A stretch of 28,087 nucleotides of DNA from JAAZGD01 sp034003765 (GCA_034003765.1 JAVEXZ010000020.1:1-28087), one strand, 5' to 3'; positions 17,448 through 25,581 are shown, numbered from the stretch's first letter. Notes: generated from the letters alone by a model not told the origin. A program made the numbers and translations.

Positions 17448-18974
17448 ATGATAAAAGTGCTACTTACCACTTTGAATTCCAAGTTTATTCACTCCTCCTT
17501 GGCACTAAGGTATTTATACACCTCTGCTATGGAGAATTTGGATGAAAACAATCTCAGATTGGATATCAAAGAGTTTACTATTAACCATGATGACGACTAC
17601 ATTACCACAGAGATTCTCAGGGGAGATTATGGAGTGGTTTGTTTTTCGGTTAATATATGGAACCTAGTAAGGGTAATAAATATAACTTCCATTATTAAGA
17701 AGGCCATGCCTTCCTTGCAAATTGTTTTAGGAGGACCAGAAGTCAGCCATGAACCTCTAGCCCTACTTCAAGAAAATCGTGCCATCGATTTTCTTGTTGA
17801 AGGCGAAGGGGAATATGCTTTTACGGCTCTATGCGAGTGTAGATTTGAAAATCCTGGCTTGTCGGAAATTCCAGGCTTGGTATATCGGGACAGAAGGGAT
17901 GCAAAAATATATGTGAATGCCCCTCAAGAACCACTAAAAATGGATTCGCTGCCCTTCCCTTATAAGATTATTCCTCCAGACCAAGAAAAAATGGTTTATT
18001 ATGAAACTAGCAGAGGGTGTCCTTACAGCTGCAGCTACTGTATGTCTTCTATAGAAAAAGGAATCCGCGCTCTTCCCGAGGACCGTGTAAAAGAAGAACT
18101 AGATTACTTTTTGCGAAGCAATATTGGTCAAGTTAAGTTGGTAGACAGAACATTTAATTGGGACAGGAATAGATGTTATAGGTTGCTTAAGCATATTATC
18201 GAAAAGGATAACGATATTACCAATTGGCATTTTGAGATTTCTGGGGAAGCCTTAGATCGACCTTTATTAGACCTGATTGAGTCGGCAAGACCAGGCTTGT
18301 TCCAATTTGAAGTTGGTGTTCAAAGCACCAACAAGGAAACCTTAAAAGCCGTAAAAAGGAGCACCAATGTAGAACAGCTTTTGGAAAACACTAGGCAGCT
18401 TATAGATCTTGATAATAGTCATGTTCATGTTGACCTTATCGCTGGATTGCCCTATGAAACTTATGAAATTTTCAAAAAGTCTTTTAACGATGTGTATGGG
18501 TTAAAGGCAGATCATTTTCAACTTGGCTTTCTCAAGCTGCTTAAGGGGACGGGCTTAAGATTGCAGGAGGATGAGTATGGTTACGTATTCCATGATAAGC
18601 CTCCCTATACAATTATTTATAACAAATACCTATCAGTGTGGGATATACTAAGGCTTAAGCAGATTGATCGGGTATTAAATCTTTACTATAATAGGGGAGG
18701 GTTTCAGCGAACTCTAGATTATTTGACCAAAATACACAATTCGGCTTTTGAGTTTTATGAAGAATTTGCACTGTTCTATTATCTCAAAGGTTTTCAAGAA
18801 GTAGCCCATAGAAAAGAAGATTTATATAGGATCTTAAAAAAATACGGTGTCTGGAAAAATCGAACACTTGAAGGCGCAGAAGATGGGGTTACAAAAAACC
18901 TCCTCAAGGACATGGAAACCGCTTTGAATGAAGATGCAGTTAAAAAATTCAACAGAAAAGGATGGAATATTTAA
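17448..18974 (+). CDS. B12-binding radical SAM protein, DUF4080 type
   Basis: A 508-residue protein with three parts. The N-terminal cobalamin-binding-type Rossmann domain (about 1-130) opens with the family-like MIKVLLTTLNSKFIHSSLAL and includes VLGGPEVSHEP. The radical SAM core has a canonical cluster motif at C191, C195 and C198 (CPYSCSYC). The C-terminal region (about 370-500) fits DUF4080. Many B12-binding radical SAM enzymes are methylases or C-C bond-forming enzymes; no substrate is known to me for this family. It starts right after the stop of the preceding radical SAM gene, and its TAA overlaps the ATG of the TPR gene (TAATG), so the three genes form one transcriptional unit. Confidence 0.88.
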   Translation: MIKVLLTTLNSKFIHSSLALRYLYTSAMENLDENNLRLDIKEFTINHDDDYITTEILRGDYGVVCFSVNIWNLVRVINITSIIKKAMPSLQIVLGGPEVSHEPLALLQENRAIDFLVEGEGEYAFTALCECRFENPGLSEIPGLVYRDRRDAKIYVNAPQEPLKMDSLPFPYKIIPPDQEKMVYYETSRGCPYSCSYCMSSIEKGIRALPEDRVKEELDYFLRSNIGQVKLVDRTFNWDRNRCYRLLKHIIEKDNDITNWHFEISGEALDRPLLDLIESARPGLFQFEVGVQSTNKETLKAVKRSTNVEQLLENTRQLIDLDNSHVHVDLIAGLPYETYEIFKKSFNDVYGLKADHFQLGFLKLLKGTGLRLQEDEYGYVFHDKPPYTIIYNKYLSVWDILRLKQIDRVLNLYYNRGGFQRTLDYLTKIHNSAFEFYEEFALFYYLKGFQEVAHRKEDLYRILKKYGVWKNRTLEGAEDGVTKNLLKDMETALNEDAVKKFNRKGWNI

Positions 18975-20251
18975 TGAGTGACTTAAACTTCAGAAAACCT
19001 CCAAAAACAAAAAACGAGATAATTAAAAGACAAACAGAAGATCAGCGCAGAAAAGACCTGGCAACACCTGAACAAATAGCGAAGAATGCTTGGAGTGTTA
19101 GAGCAGGGGTCAAACGTACCGTTGTTAGACCTCCGGAGGAATATGATATACAGGTTAGAGAAGATAGAATTGGGCGATACTTCAAAAAACATCTATCTAG
19201 ATTTATTTTTGCTGAGTTTTCTAAAGAATATATGGCAAAGGGTGGAATGGAAGAATTAATGAGTGGGGTCCCCATCCCCCTAAGAAAGTCAGATTTAGAA
19301 AACTTTGCAGGTGGTTCAGGTATAAAACCCACTCATTTAGCGGCCAACATGGCATGGATTATGGGAATTGACCCCCACTTTCAATACACGCCTCAATATG
19401 TTAAATTTTTAAACAAAGTTTTTAACTACAAGATAATGGAGGGTATGCTTAAAACAGGCCGAGATGCAGCGGAAGAAGGTAACTACGAAGAAGCATGTAT
19501 TCACTTTAGGGCGGCCCTGTGCATGAATCCAGAATATCTTCATGGGATGTACAGTTATGCTCGTTGCTGTCGAGAAATGTATTCCGCTTCAAATAACGAG
19601 GAATATATAGGAAGGTTTAAGGCAGAGTCCCTTGATTACTTTGAGCTTACGACTGAGGCTCATCCCCGCCATGCCCAGAGTTACTATTACTTGGGATACG
19701 CATACCTCAACATAGGCCTGTATACAAAAGCTCAGTTGGCTTGGAATAGGTTTTTGGGATTTACTAAAAATGGAAAAGACAGAAAAGAAATACACAATCG
19801 TCTCAAGCAAATTCAAGAGCCTGTAAAAATTGAACAGGCTATAAATGAGATATCAGCAGGACGTTTTGCTCAAGGTGTTGACGTGCTAGAGCATTACCTC
19901 AAGTCGGAATTTGACAGTTGGTGGCCTTTGCACTACTATTTAGGGCTAGGATACCTTAACTTAGGTCAACGCAAAGATGCTGTTAATGCCTTTAAACGTG
20001 CATTAGAGAAGAATGGAAGCCATATAGATAGCATGGAGTTACTAGCAGACATATTTAAGGAATCTGGTGACAAGGAAGAAGAACAAAAATATAGGAAAAA
20101 GATAGCCATAGTTAAAGAAAACCAAGAAGAAAAAGCGGCATATCTAGAGAAGAAAAACTCTCAAGCCCAGCCATCAACAGAAGATTCAATAAAACGGCTT
20201 ACTGTTGAAAAGGACTCTAATAAGAAACCCAAAATAAAGAGGCTGAAATAG
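18974..20251 (+). CDS. Tetratricopeptide repeat protein, function unknown
   Basis: A soluble 425-residue protein without signal peptide or membrane segment. TPR-like helix pairs are visible around residues 164-195 (EEGNYEEACIHFRAALCMNP), 232-262 (SYYYLGYAYLNIGLYTKAQ), 320-350 (HYYLGLGYLNLGQRKDAVNA) and just after. The first 150 residues are basic and unassigned; the C-terminal tail is rich in Lys and Gln and ends KIKRLK, which could touch nucleic acid or acidic surfaces (inference). ATG 18974 is preferred over ATG 18962: AAAGGA (18957-18962) lies 11 bases before it, but directly abuts or overlaps 18962. It likely serves as a scaffold for the two radical SAM proteins, judged only by linkage. 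Confidence 0.8.
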   Translation: MSDLNFRKPPKTKNEIIKRQTEDQRRKDLATPEQIAKNAWSVRAGVKRTVVRPPEEYDIQVREDRIGRYFKKHLSRFIFAEFSKEYMAKGGMEELMSGVPIPLRKSDLENFAGGSGIKPTHLAANMAWIMGIDPHFQYTPQYVKFLNKVFNYKIMEGMLKTGRDAAEEGNYEEACIHFRAALCMNPEYLHGMYSYARCCREMYSASNNEEYIGRFKAESLDYFELTTEAHPRHAQSYYYLGYAYLNIGLYTKAQLAWNRFLGFTKNGKDRKEIHNRLKQIQEPVKIEQAINEISAGRFAQGVDVLEHYLKSEFDSWWPLHYYLGLGYLNLGQRKDAVNAFKRALEKNGSHIDSMELLADIFKESGDKEEEQKYRKKIAIVKENQEEKAAYLEKKNSQAQPSTEDSIKRLTVEKDSNKKPKIKRLK

Positions 20252-20363
20252 CTGTGATTGATTGTGAATAGGAAACCGAAATCTAATCCGGGACTATCTG
20301 AGATGGTTTATGAAATTTGCCAAATTTTCACTAGGCTTGCTTTATAAAATATGGAATAGAGTG

Positions 20364-20393
20364 TTGACATTGGGGTAGTCAGTAGGGTATACT
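20364..20393 (+). promoter_or_regulatory. Strong promoter of the tRNA operon
   Basis: A perfect TTGACA (20364-20369) and TATACT (20388-20393) are separated by 18 bases, with the first tRNA 31 bases downstream of the -10. The roughly 110 bases between the TPR gene and this promoter hold only a weak A/T hairpin and no clear terminator. Confidence 0.85.
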
Positions 20394-20424
20394 CTTTATT
20401 GTTGCTAGGAATAGAAAGTGGTAT

Positions 20425-20499
20425 TCCAAGGTAGCTCAATGGTAGAGCAATCGGCTGTTAACCGATAGGTTGTGGGTTCGAGCCCCACTCTTGGAGCCA
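20425..20499 (+). tRNA. tRNA-Asn (anticodon GTT)
   Basis: A 75-base cloverleaf including an encoded CCA. The acceptor arms TCCAAGG and TCTTGGA pair (one G-T), the D stem is GCTC/GAGC, the anticodon loop CTGTTAA has GTT at 20457-20459, and the T stem GTGGG/CCCAC is perfect with loop TTCGAGC. Discriminator base is G. Confidence 0.97.
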
Positions 20500-20503
20500 A
20501 TTT

Positions 20504-20592
20504 GCCGGAGTGGCGGAATTGGCAGACGCCCGGGACTTAAAATCCCGTGAGCTTCACGGCTCGTACCGGTTCGACCCCGGTCTTCGGCACCA
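20504..20592 (+). tRNA. tRNA-Leu (anticodon TAA)
   Basis: An 89-base class II tRNA with a long variable arm and encoded CCA. The acceptor arms GCCGGAG and CTTCGGC pair, the anticodon stem CGGGA/TCCCG frames loop CTTAAAA with TAA at 20538-20540, and the T arm holds GGTTCGACCCC. Discriminator base is A, as expected for Leu. Confidence 0.96.
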
Positions 20593-20621
20593 AACTTAAT
20601 TTAATACTAGTAACATAATAT

Positions 20622-20697
<76 letters not shown>

Positions 20698-20706
20698 AGT
20701 AATTGC

Positions 20707-20740
20707 AAGGCTTTCGATAGTTTCTCGGAAGCCTTTTTTT
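20707..20740 (+). terminator. Intrinsic terminator of the tRNA operon
   Basis: AAGGCTTTCGA (20707-20717) pairs with TCGGAAGCCTT (20725-20735, one T-G pair) around a 7-base loop, and seven T follow from 20734. It closes the tRNA unit and separates it from the padR region. Confidence 0.85.
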
Positions 20741-20854
20741 GATTGTTTTCGGATTTTCACCAATTTTTCTCGAGCTATGATGTAAAAACACCCTATAATG
20801 AGGCAATCCCGGTTTTACTCAGATGGGCAAAAAAGAGTTTTCAATAAACATGGA

Positions 20855-20882
20855 TTGACTTTGCCGAAAAGCAGCATATAAT
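20855..20882 (+). promoter_or_regulatory. Promoter of the padR module
   Basis: TTGACT (20855-20860) and TATAAT (20877-20882) with a 16-base spacer, 36 bases ahead of the padR start codon. The 110 bases between the tRNA terminator and this promoter hold no feature I can support. Confidence 0.75.
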
Positions 20883-20887
20883 ACTTG

Positions 20888-20902
20888 TATCGATATTCGA
20901 TA
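20888..20902. promoter_or_regulatory. Palindromic operator, probably for the PadR regulator
   Basis: TATCGA-TAT-TCGATA is a perfect 15-base inverted repeat starting 6 bases after the -10 box, so it covers the likely transcription start. That position suits a repressor site, and PadR regulators often control their own genes. Binding is inferred, not shown. Confidence 0.6.
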
Positions 20903-20917
20903 ATAGAGGGAGAAAAA

Positions 20918-21247
20918 TTGGCTAGAAAAAAATTTCAAACGTTGACAGAACAGATGTTTTATACACTACTTTGCTTCCGTAAAGAATGTTGTGGTGTTGA
21001 TATCATGAAACAAACAAGAGAAATAACTAATGATAGAGTGATCATTGGGCCTGGAACTCTTTACAATTTAATAGGTCAGTTTTTGGATGCAGAGTTGATT
21101 TGCGAGACTAGCCTGGAAGGACGACGTATAAGTTATCGAATAACTAAAAAAGGGGAAGAAACTCTGGAAGAGGAATATGGCCGATTAAAAAAACAAATGG
21201 ACGATTTTAAGAGGATTGCTTGTACTGAAAAGGAGACCTGTAAATGA
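20918..21247 (+). CDS. PadR family transcriptional regulator
   Basis: A small winged-helix regulator of 109 residues. It opens MARKKFQTLTEQMFYTLL, a typical PadR start, and contains the wing region VIIGPGTLYNLIGQFLDAELI followed by GRRISYRITKKGEETL, then a short C-terminal dimer helix. The start TTG 20918 is chosen because GAGGGAG (20906-20912) lies 5 bases before it; the further upstream TTG at 20885 would overlap the operator and lacks a ribosome binding site. It overlaps the next gene by 4 bases (ATGA), the usual PadR-DUF2812 arrangement. The effector is unknown; some PadR proteins respond to phenolics, drugs or envelope stress. Confidence 0.92.
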   Translation: MARKKFQTLTEQMFYTLLCFRKECCGVDIMKQTREITNDRVIIGPGTLYNLIGQFLDAELICETSLEGRRISYRITKKGEETLEEEYGRLKKQMDDFKRIACTEKETCK

Positions 21248-21936
21248 ATAATTTAGAAAGCAAGTATAGATTCTCATTCTTTTCAATGTTTGATTATAAG
21301 AGCATTGAGGACAATCTAGCTTTGATGGCAGAGAAAGGATGGAGGATTGATCATATAAGCGCTTTTCTGTGGAAGTTTAAAAGGGCCAATCCATCAGAGA
21401 GGAAGTTTGCCGTAGTATTGTCGGGTAATGATTCGGAATATAAGCCGATATGCCTGGAAAACCAAGAGATGCTTGAAGAAATATGTATTGAAAATGGTTG
21501 GGAAAAAGAAATCCAATGGAAACAAATGCAAATATTTTCTGCTAATAAAGATGCAATTCCTATGGAAACCGATGAAGCTGTTAGGATAGAGAACATACAC
21601 TTGAGTATGAAAAAGACTTTTATCCCAAGTTGGTTATTGGCAATACTCACTATGCTAATACTTTTGACTTCTAATAGCATGAAATACTTCGGAAATTCCC
21701 CTTACTGTGATGAAGACACTGTTTGGGTTTTAATTATTGCCTCAAACGGAGCTTTCATGATAGGGGTCGCCCTGCTGGGATATATATTTTGGCTGCAAGC
21801 CTCTAGAAAAAAAATAGCCGAAGGCGGGACATGTATCAGTGCCGCTTGGCATCGCAGGTTGCTAAACATACTTATGATAGGCTTTCTGATTATTTTATTG
21901 GCTTTCTTTGCAGATACCAAAATGCAATTAGGATAA
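21244..21936 (+). CDS. DUF2812 membrane protein, ending at an in-frame stop
   Basis: A 230-residue product. Residues 1-115 match DUF2812: a segment with LALMAEKGWRIDHI and LWKFKRA, then LEEICIENGWEKE and WKQMQIFSA. Three hydrophobic helices follow, near 123-145, 160-185 and 202-222. The frame ends at TAA 21934-21936 but stays open after it for 61 more codons, adding two further helices. I read this as one gene of about 292 codons interrupted by a nonsense codon, or a base-call error. PadR/DUF2812 pairs are frequent in Bacillota; DUF2812 proteins may act as sensors or anti-regulators at the membrane, but the role is unproven. Confidence 0.8.
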   Translation: MNNLESKYRFSFFSMFDYKSIEDNLALMAEKGWRIDHISAFLWKFKRANPSERKFAVVLSGNDSEYKPICLENQEMLEEICIENGWEKEIQWKQMQIFSANKDAIPMETDEAVRIENIHLSMKKTFIPSWLLAILTMLILLTSNSMKYFGNSPYCDEDTVWVLIIASNGAFMIGVALLGYIFWLQASRKKIAEGGTCISAAWHRRLLNILMIGFLIILLAFFADTKMQLG

Positions 21937-21963
21937 GGACTTGTTCTTTATATAATCATTTAT

Positions 21964-22122
21964 ATGGCGGGGGTTTTAGCGGTGATTTCGGTTTCGAATT
22001 TTCTTTCTCAGTATCTTAAAGGAAAGAGGTGTTCATCTCGTTCTAATATAATTTTATCCATAACAGTTGCAGTAATATTAATTATTGGTATGGTTGTTAT
22101 AACTAACATTATAGGGGCTTAA
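21964..22122 (+). pseudogene. Probable severed C-terminal part of the DUF2812 protein
   Basis: A 52-codon open frame from ATG 21964 to TAA 22120-22122, in the same frame as the DUF2812 gene. The open stretch actually starts just after the upstream TAA (from 21937, GLVLYIIIY). It has two hydrophobic helices, one spanning the start region to SNFL and one from NIILSITV to NIIGA, joined by the basic linker KGKRCSSR. No Shine-Dalgarno sits within reach of the ATG (the nearest AAGGA is 26 bases away), so it is unlikely to be translated independently. It could instead be a genuine small membrane protein translated by reinitiation. Confidence 0.6.
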
Positions 22123-22139
22123 TATTTAGAGGGATTATT

Positions 22140-23924
22140 ATGGATAAATTTTTAGAGGGTATAAAGATATTTTTCGACTGGCTCATCACAGGGTTTTCGA
22201 ATATTATCGTTGAAATTGGAATGGTACTACAAGATTCCACAATAGGTATAATGGGCATTTATACTTTTTCTGTGAGGTGGTGGTGCCCTATTTTAGCAAT
22301 ACTAATATTTTTTCGTTGCATATTGCCACTATTACATGATAAAGGGTATGATGTTGTATGGGCAAATTTAGCTATCCCAAATGGCCATAGTATACCTTTA
22401 AAGCATTGGGAAAACTCCATAGGTCGTAGTAAATTAAGTGATATTGTAATTAATTTTCCTTTCATATCCCGTAGCCATGGGGTGCTTTCCTATGATGGTA
22501 ACAACTGGACTATTACTGACTTAGCATCAAAGGGTGGGATAAAGGTAAATGGAGAAAGGATTACTAAAACAGGGAGAGTTGAAGAAGGAGATACAATCTC
22601 ATTTGCTAATGCGGAATTTTTATTGCTAGCTCCAGAATCCGGGCATGAGAACATCCCTACAATAGGATATTTAAAATGGTTTTCGGGATTTGGTAAAGAT
22701 TTCATTTCTCGAAAAACATTATTTATGATTATAGCTTTTCAAATATTGGGTGGAATACAAATCGCATTTTCCGCCAAGGATGAGATGAAGCTAACAATAC
22801 TCTTTACGATTTTAATATTCACCGTTGCTGAATGCTTTTATTTTTTTGCTATATCGAAATTCAGTAAAAAATATTCAGAACTTGAATTAATGGCTTTTTT
22901 CCTTTCTGGCTTAAGCTTGTTAATTATAGGGTCAGCCGCCCCCCAACTTCTACTCAAACAGTTAATTGCAATAACTACAGGTATTGCCGTGTATTTTGTG
23001 ATTCAATTAATAGTCAAGGATCTTAGCCGAGCAAATAAATTAAAATACATACTTATTGCAGGTGCTATCATCTTATTAGTGTTGAACTTGGTAATTGGGG
23101 AAGCCCGCTTTGGTGCAAAAAACTGGATTAACTTAGGTTTTATAACCTTTCAGCCTATGGAGTTTGTGAAAATAGCTTTTGTTCTTGCTGGTACGGCTAC
23201 TTTAGATAAGCTTCTCACTGCAAGAAACTTAACAGCCTTTATAGGATTTTCTGCGGCATGTATAATTGTTCTAGTTCTAATAAGCGATTTAGGAACAGCT
23301 GCCGTTTTCTTTGGAGCTTTTCTGGTTATATCATTTATGCGGTCGGGGGATCTTCGTACCATTGCTTTTATAGCTTCAGGTGCTGCATTAGGAGCTATGG
23401 CAATCATCATGTTAATGCCATACATTGCATTGAGATTTAAGGCTTGGCGGCATGTGTGGGAGTTTGCGGACACTATAGGCTATCAACAGACTCGTACAAT
23501 GATTGCCTCAGCAAGTGGAGGACTCATGGGCGTTGGTGGGGGAAATGGTTACCTTGTAAATGTTGCTGCATCAGATACTGATTTAGTATTCGGGATTCTT
23601 TGTGAGGAATGGGGATTGATTATAGCTCTGATAGCTGTATTGATGTTGGTATTTTTTGCTTTTTCTACCATATTTATTACAAACAGATGTAAATCATCTT
23701 TTTATGCCATTGCAGCCTGTGGAGTGGCTTCCATTTTTCTAATTCAAACAGCATTAAATGTTTTCGGCTCAGTGGATTTATTACCACTAACAGGTATTAC
23801 ATTACCATTTATATCGAATGGTGGTTCTTCTATGGTGGCATCTTGGGGTCTTCTTGCATTTATCAAGGCTGCAGATGAGCGTTATAGGCCAGAAATTGTG
23901 AATAACAACGAAGTGAATGGGTGA
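22140..23924 (+). CDS. FHA domain fused to a SEDS peptidoglycan polymerase (FtsW/RodA/SpoVE family)
   Basis: A 594-residue fusion. Residues 1-65 hold a membrane-associated N terminus with a clear helix near 48-65. An FHA domain follows at about 82-165, with the phosphothreonine-binding pattern intact: G95-R96, S110 and H113 in SRSHG, N137-G138. From about 190 to 580 it is a SEDS glycosyltransferase: WINLG (329-333), QPME (338-341, usually QPSE), catalytic Asp D383 in SDLGTA, the YQQ and GGLMGVGGG segments near 448-468, and LPFISNGGSS (555-564). SEDS proteins polymerise lipid II with a class B PBP, which the next gene encodes. GAGGGATT precedes the ATG. An FHA domain suggests binding to a Thr-phosphorylated partner. 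Confidence 0.93.
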   Translation: MDKFLEGIKIFFDWLITGFSNIIVEIGMVLQDSTIGIMGIYTFSVRWWCPILAILIFFRCILPLLHDKGYDVVWANLAIPNGHSIPLKHWENSIGRSKLSDIVINFPFISRSHGVLSYDGNNWTITDLASKGGIKVNGERITKTGRVEEGDTISFANAEFLLLAPESGHENIPTIGYLKWFSGFGKDFISRKTLFMIIAFQILGGIQIAFSAKDEMKLTILFTILIFTVAECFYFFAISKFSKKYSELELMAFFLSGLSLLIIGSAAPQLLLKQLIAITTGIAVYFVIQLIVKDLSRANKLKYILIAGAIILLVLNLVIGEARFGAKNWINLGFITFQPMEFVKIAFVLAGTATLDKLLTARNLTAFIGFSAACIIVLVLISDLGTAAVFFGAFLVISFMRSGDLRTIAFIASGAALGAMAIIMLMPYIALRFKAWRHVWEFADTIGYQQTRTMIASASGGLMGVGGGNGYLVNVAASDTDLVFGILCEEWGLIIALIAVLMLVFFAFSTIFITNRCKSSFYAIAACGVASIFLIQTALNVFGSVDLLPLTGITLPFISNGGSSMVASWGLLAFIKAADERYRPEIVNNNEVNG

Positions 23925-24670
23925 ATGATTTGAAAATATTAACAAAACGTACGTGGATGTTGCTGCTACTTTCCTTGGTAATTGTTTTTGGTCTTGTTAT
24001 ATTTGCGGGGAATTATATAAAAAACGCATCCACATGGGTTCAACATCCTACAAATAAGCATTTATATTCAAATGGCCGGCTTTTAGCTGCGGGAACAATT
24101 TATGATCGAAAAGGTGAAGTTTTATTTGAAAAAGTAGACGACAGCCTGAAATATCATGAAGATAAAACTATCAGAAAAGCTACTATGCACGTAATNNNNN
24201 NNNNNNNNNNNNNNNNNNNNNNNNNNNNNNNNNNNNNNNNNNNNNNNNNNNNNNNNNNNNNNNNNNNNNNNNNNNNNNNNNNNNNNNNNNNNNNNTCCAT
24301 AGCAAATGAGGGTGTTCGGGTTTCACCAAAAATATTAAAGAAAAATGATTTAATATCATTGTTGCTTGACTATACCAATATAGGGAAAAGGATAATTTCT
24401 GCAAAAACAGCAAATGAACTTAAATCAATGATGAGATATAATGTTACAGAAGTTTATAAAGAGAAAAATTACCAGGGATTGGAGCTTTGCGCAAAAACTG
24501 GAACTGCTGAAGTAGGAAGTGATAAAAAGCCCCATGCTTGGTTTGTGGGATTTATGGACCGAGATGACTTCCCCCTTGCTTTTGTAGTAGTAGTTGAAAA
24601 TGGAGGTCGTGGTATTCAGGCTGCAGCCCCTATAGCAAAAACGGTATTAGAGTATGCTGTTAGTAATTAA
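23921..24670 (+). CDS. Class B penicillin-binding protein (transpeptidase), interrupted by an assembly gap
   Basis: The visible ends belong to a monofunctional PBP2-like transpeptidase that would pair with the adjacent SEDS polymerase. The N-terminal part has one membrane helix (about 12-31) and AAGTIYDRKGEVL, typical of the region before the dimerisation domain. After the gap come IANEGVRVSPKIL and the active-site box KTGTAE followed by HAWFVGFM. The SxxK and SxN motifs must lie in the missing part. About 216 real residues remain; relatives run to some 450-500, so the gap probably hides roughly 700 bases. That the two halves share a frame is chance. The start is GTG, overlapping the upstream stop (GTGA). 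Confidence 0.88.
   Translation: MNDLKILTKRTWMLLLLSLVIVFGLVIFAGNYIKNASTWVQHPTNKHLYSNGRLLAAGTIYDRKGEVLFEKVDDSLKYHEDKTIRKATMHVXXXXXXXXXXXXXXXXXXXXXXXXXXXXXXXXXXSIANEGVRVSPKILKKNDLISLLLDYTNIGKRIISAKTANELKSMMRYNVTEVYKEKNYQGLELCAKTGTAEVGSDKKPHAWFVGFMDRDDFPLAFVVVVENGGRGIQAAAPIAKTVLEYAVSN
24196..24295. other. Assembly gap, 100 N
   Basis: Exactly 100 N, the usual placeholder for a gap of unknown length. It lies inside the penicillin-binding protein gene, between its N-terminal domain and the end of the transpeptidase domain, so coordinates beyond it are relative. Confidence 0.99.
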
Positions 24671-24699
24671 AGAGAAAATACCAAACAGGAGAATTTAGC

Positions 24700-25581
24700 A
24701 TGGAAAACGAATCAAAAAAAGCGCTGCTAATATTAGTAGGAGTAAACTTTCTTTGGGGTCTTGATTTTATTGTTATTGAATACATGATGGATTTCTTTTC
24801 CCCAACCATATTTACCATGATAAGAACGCTTATAGGTACAATAGTATTACTGGTTTTGGTCGTTATAAAGAACAAAGGCCTGTACATCAAAAAAGAGGAC
24901 TGGCCCAGGGTATTTATATCTGGTGCAGTGGGATTATCTCTTTATTTTACCATAGAAAATACTGGGGTTGGTTTTACTTCTGCTTCTTTTGCTTCTCTAA
25001 TTATGGCTACGGTTCCAGTATTCGGACTTATTGGCGACAGAGTATTTTACGGAAGAAAAGTAACAGGATTGAAAATTGTTTGTGTGCTGGCTTCCATAGG
25101 CGGAGTATATTTATTGATTTCCGGAGAACCAATGGGTATTAATATTAAGGGCCTAATTACCATGCTAGCAGCTGCTTTGTTGTGGACATTCTACATAACT
25201 TATGTTAAGCTGCTCTTTGATAAATATGATTTAATTACTCTAATGGCAGGGCTTTTTTTGTCAGGAATGATTATTCAATTGCCGATTACACTTCTTTTTA
25301 CAAGGCAACCTTTGATGGAATTCACACCAGCAAGTATTTTAATAACTGTTGCGTCTGCAGTTGTTTTTATTATTATTGGTGAATTTGGATATGTGTATGC
25401 CATAGGAAAGTTAACGATAACTACAGTATCGATTTTTGAAAATGTACTGCCACTGACTGCAGTACTGTTTTCACTTTTCATATTTGGTACCATGTTGTCA
25501 GGAATACAGCTTATTGGCGGGGTGATTATAATGATATCGGTGACGGTGCTTGCATTAAAGGATCAAGACGATGAAGGGTAA
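24700..25581 (+). CDS. DMT superfamily transporter (EamA type)
   Basis: A 293-residue membrane protein with ten predicted helices as two five-helix EamA repeats. The first opens with LLILVGVNFLWGLDFIVIEY, a typical EamA start (N-F-x-W-G), and continues ASFASLIMATVPVFGLIGDR; the second repeat begins near residue 150 (GLITMLAAALLWTFYITYVK). EamA proteins export metabolites or amino acids; the substrate is unknown. CAGGAGAA lies 9 bases before the ATG, 29 bases after the PBP gene, so co-transcription is likely. No terminator is seen in the 75 bases downstream. Confidence 0.9.
   Translation: MENESKKALLILVGVNFLWGLDFIVIEYMMDFFSPTIFTMIRTLIGTIVLLVLVVIKNKGLYIKKEDWPRVFISGAVGLSLYFTIENTGVGFTSASFASLIMATVPVFGLIGDRVFYGRKVTGLKIVCVLASIGGVYLLISGEPMGINIKGLITMLAAALLWTFYITYVKLLFDKYDLITLMAGLFLSGMIIQLPITLLFTRQPLMEFTPASILITVASAVVFIIIGEFGYVYAIGKLTITTVSIFENVLPLTAVLFSLFIFGTMLSGIQLIGGVIIMISVTVLALKDQDDEG

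Noticed and set aside
18962..18973. Upstream ATG as the start of the TPR protein
   Set aside because: The only ribosome binding site abuts this ATG; ATG 18974 has a workable spacing and the typical TAATG overlap.
20312..20330. AAATTT inverted repeat after the TPR gene as a terminator
   Set aside because: It is purely A/T with a tiny loop and no T run.
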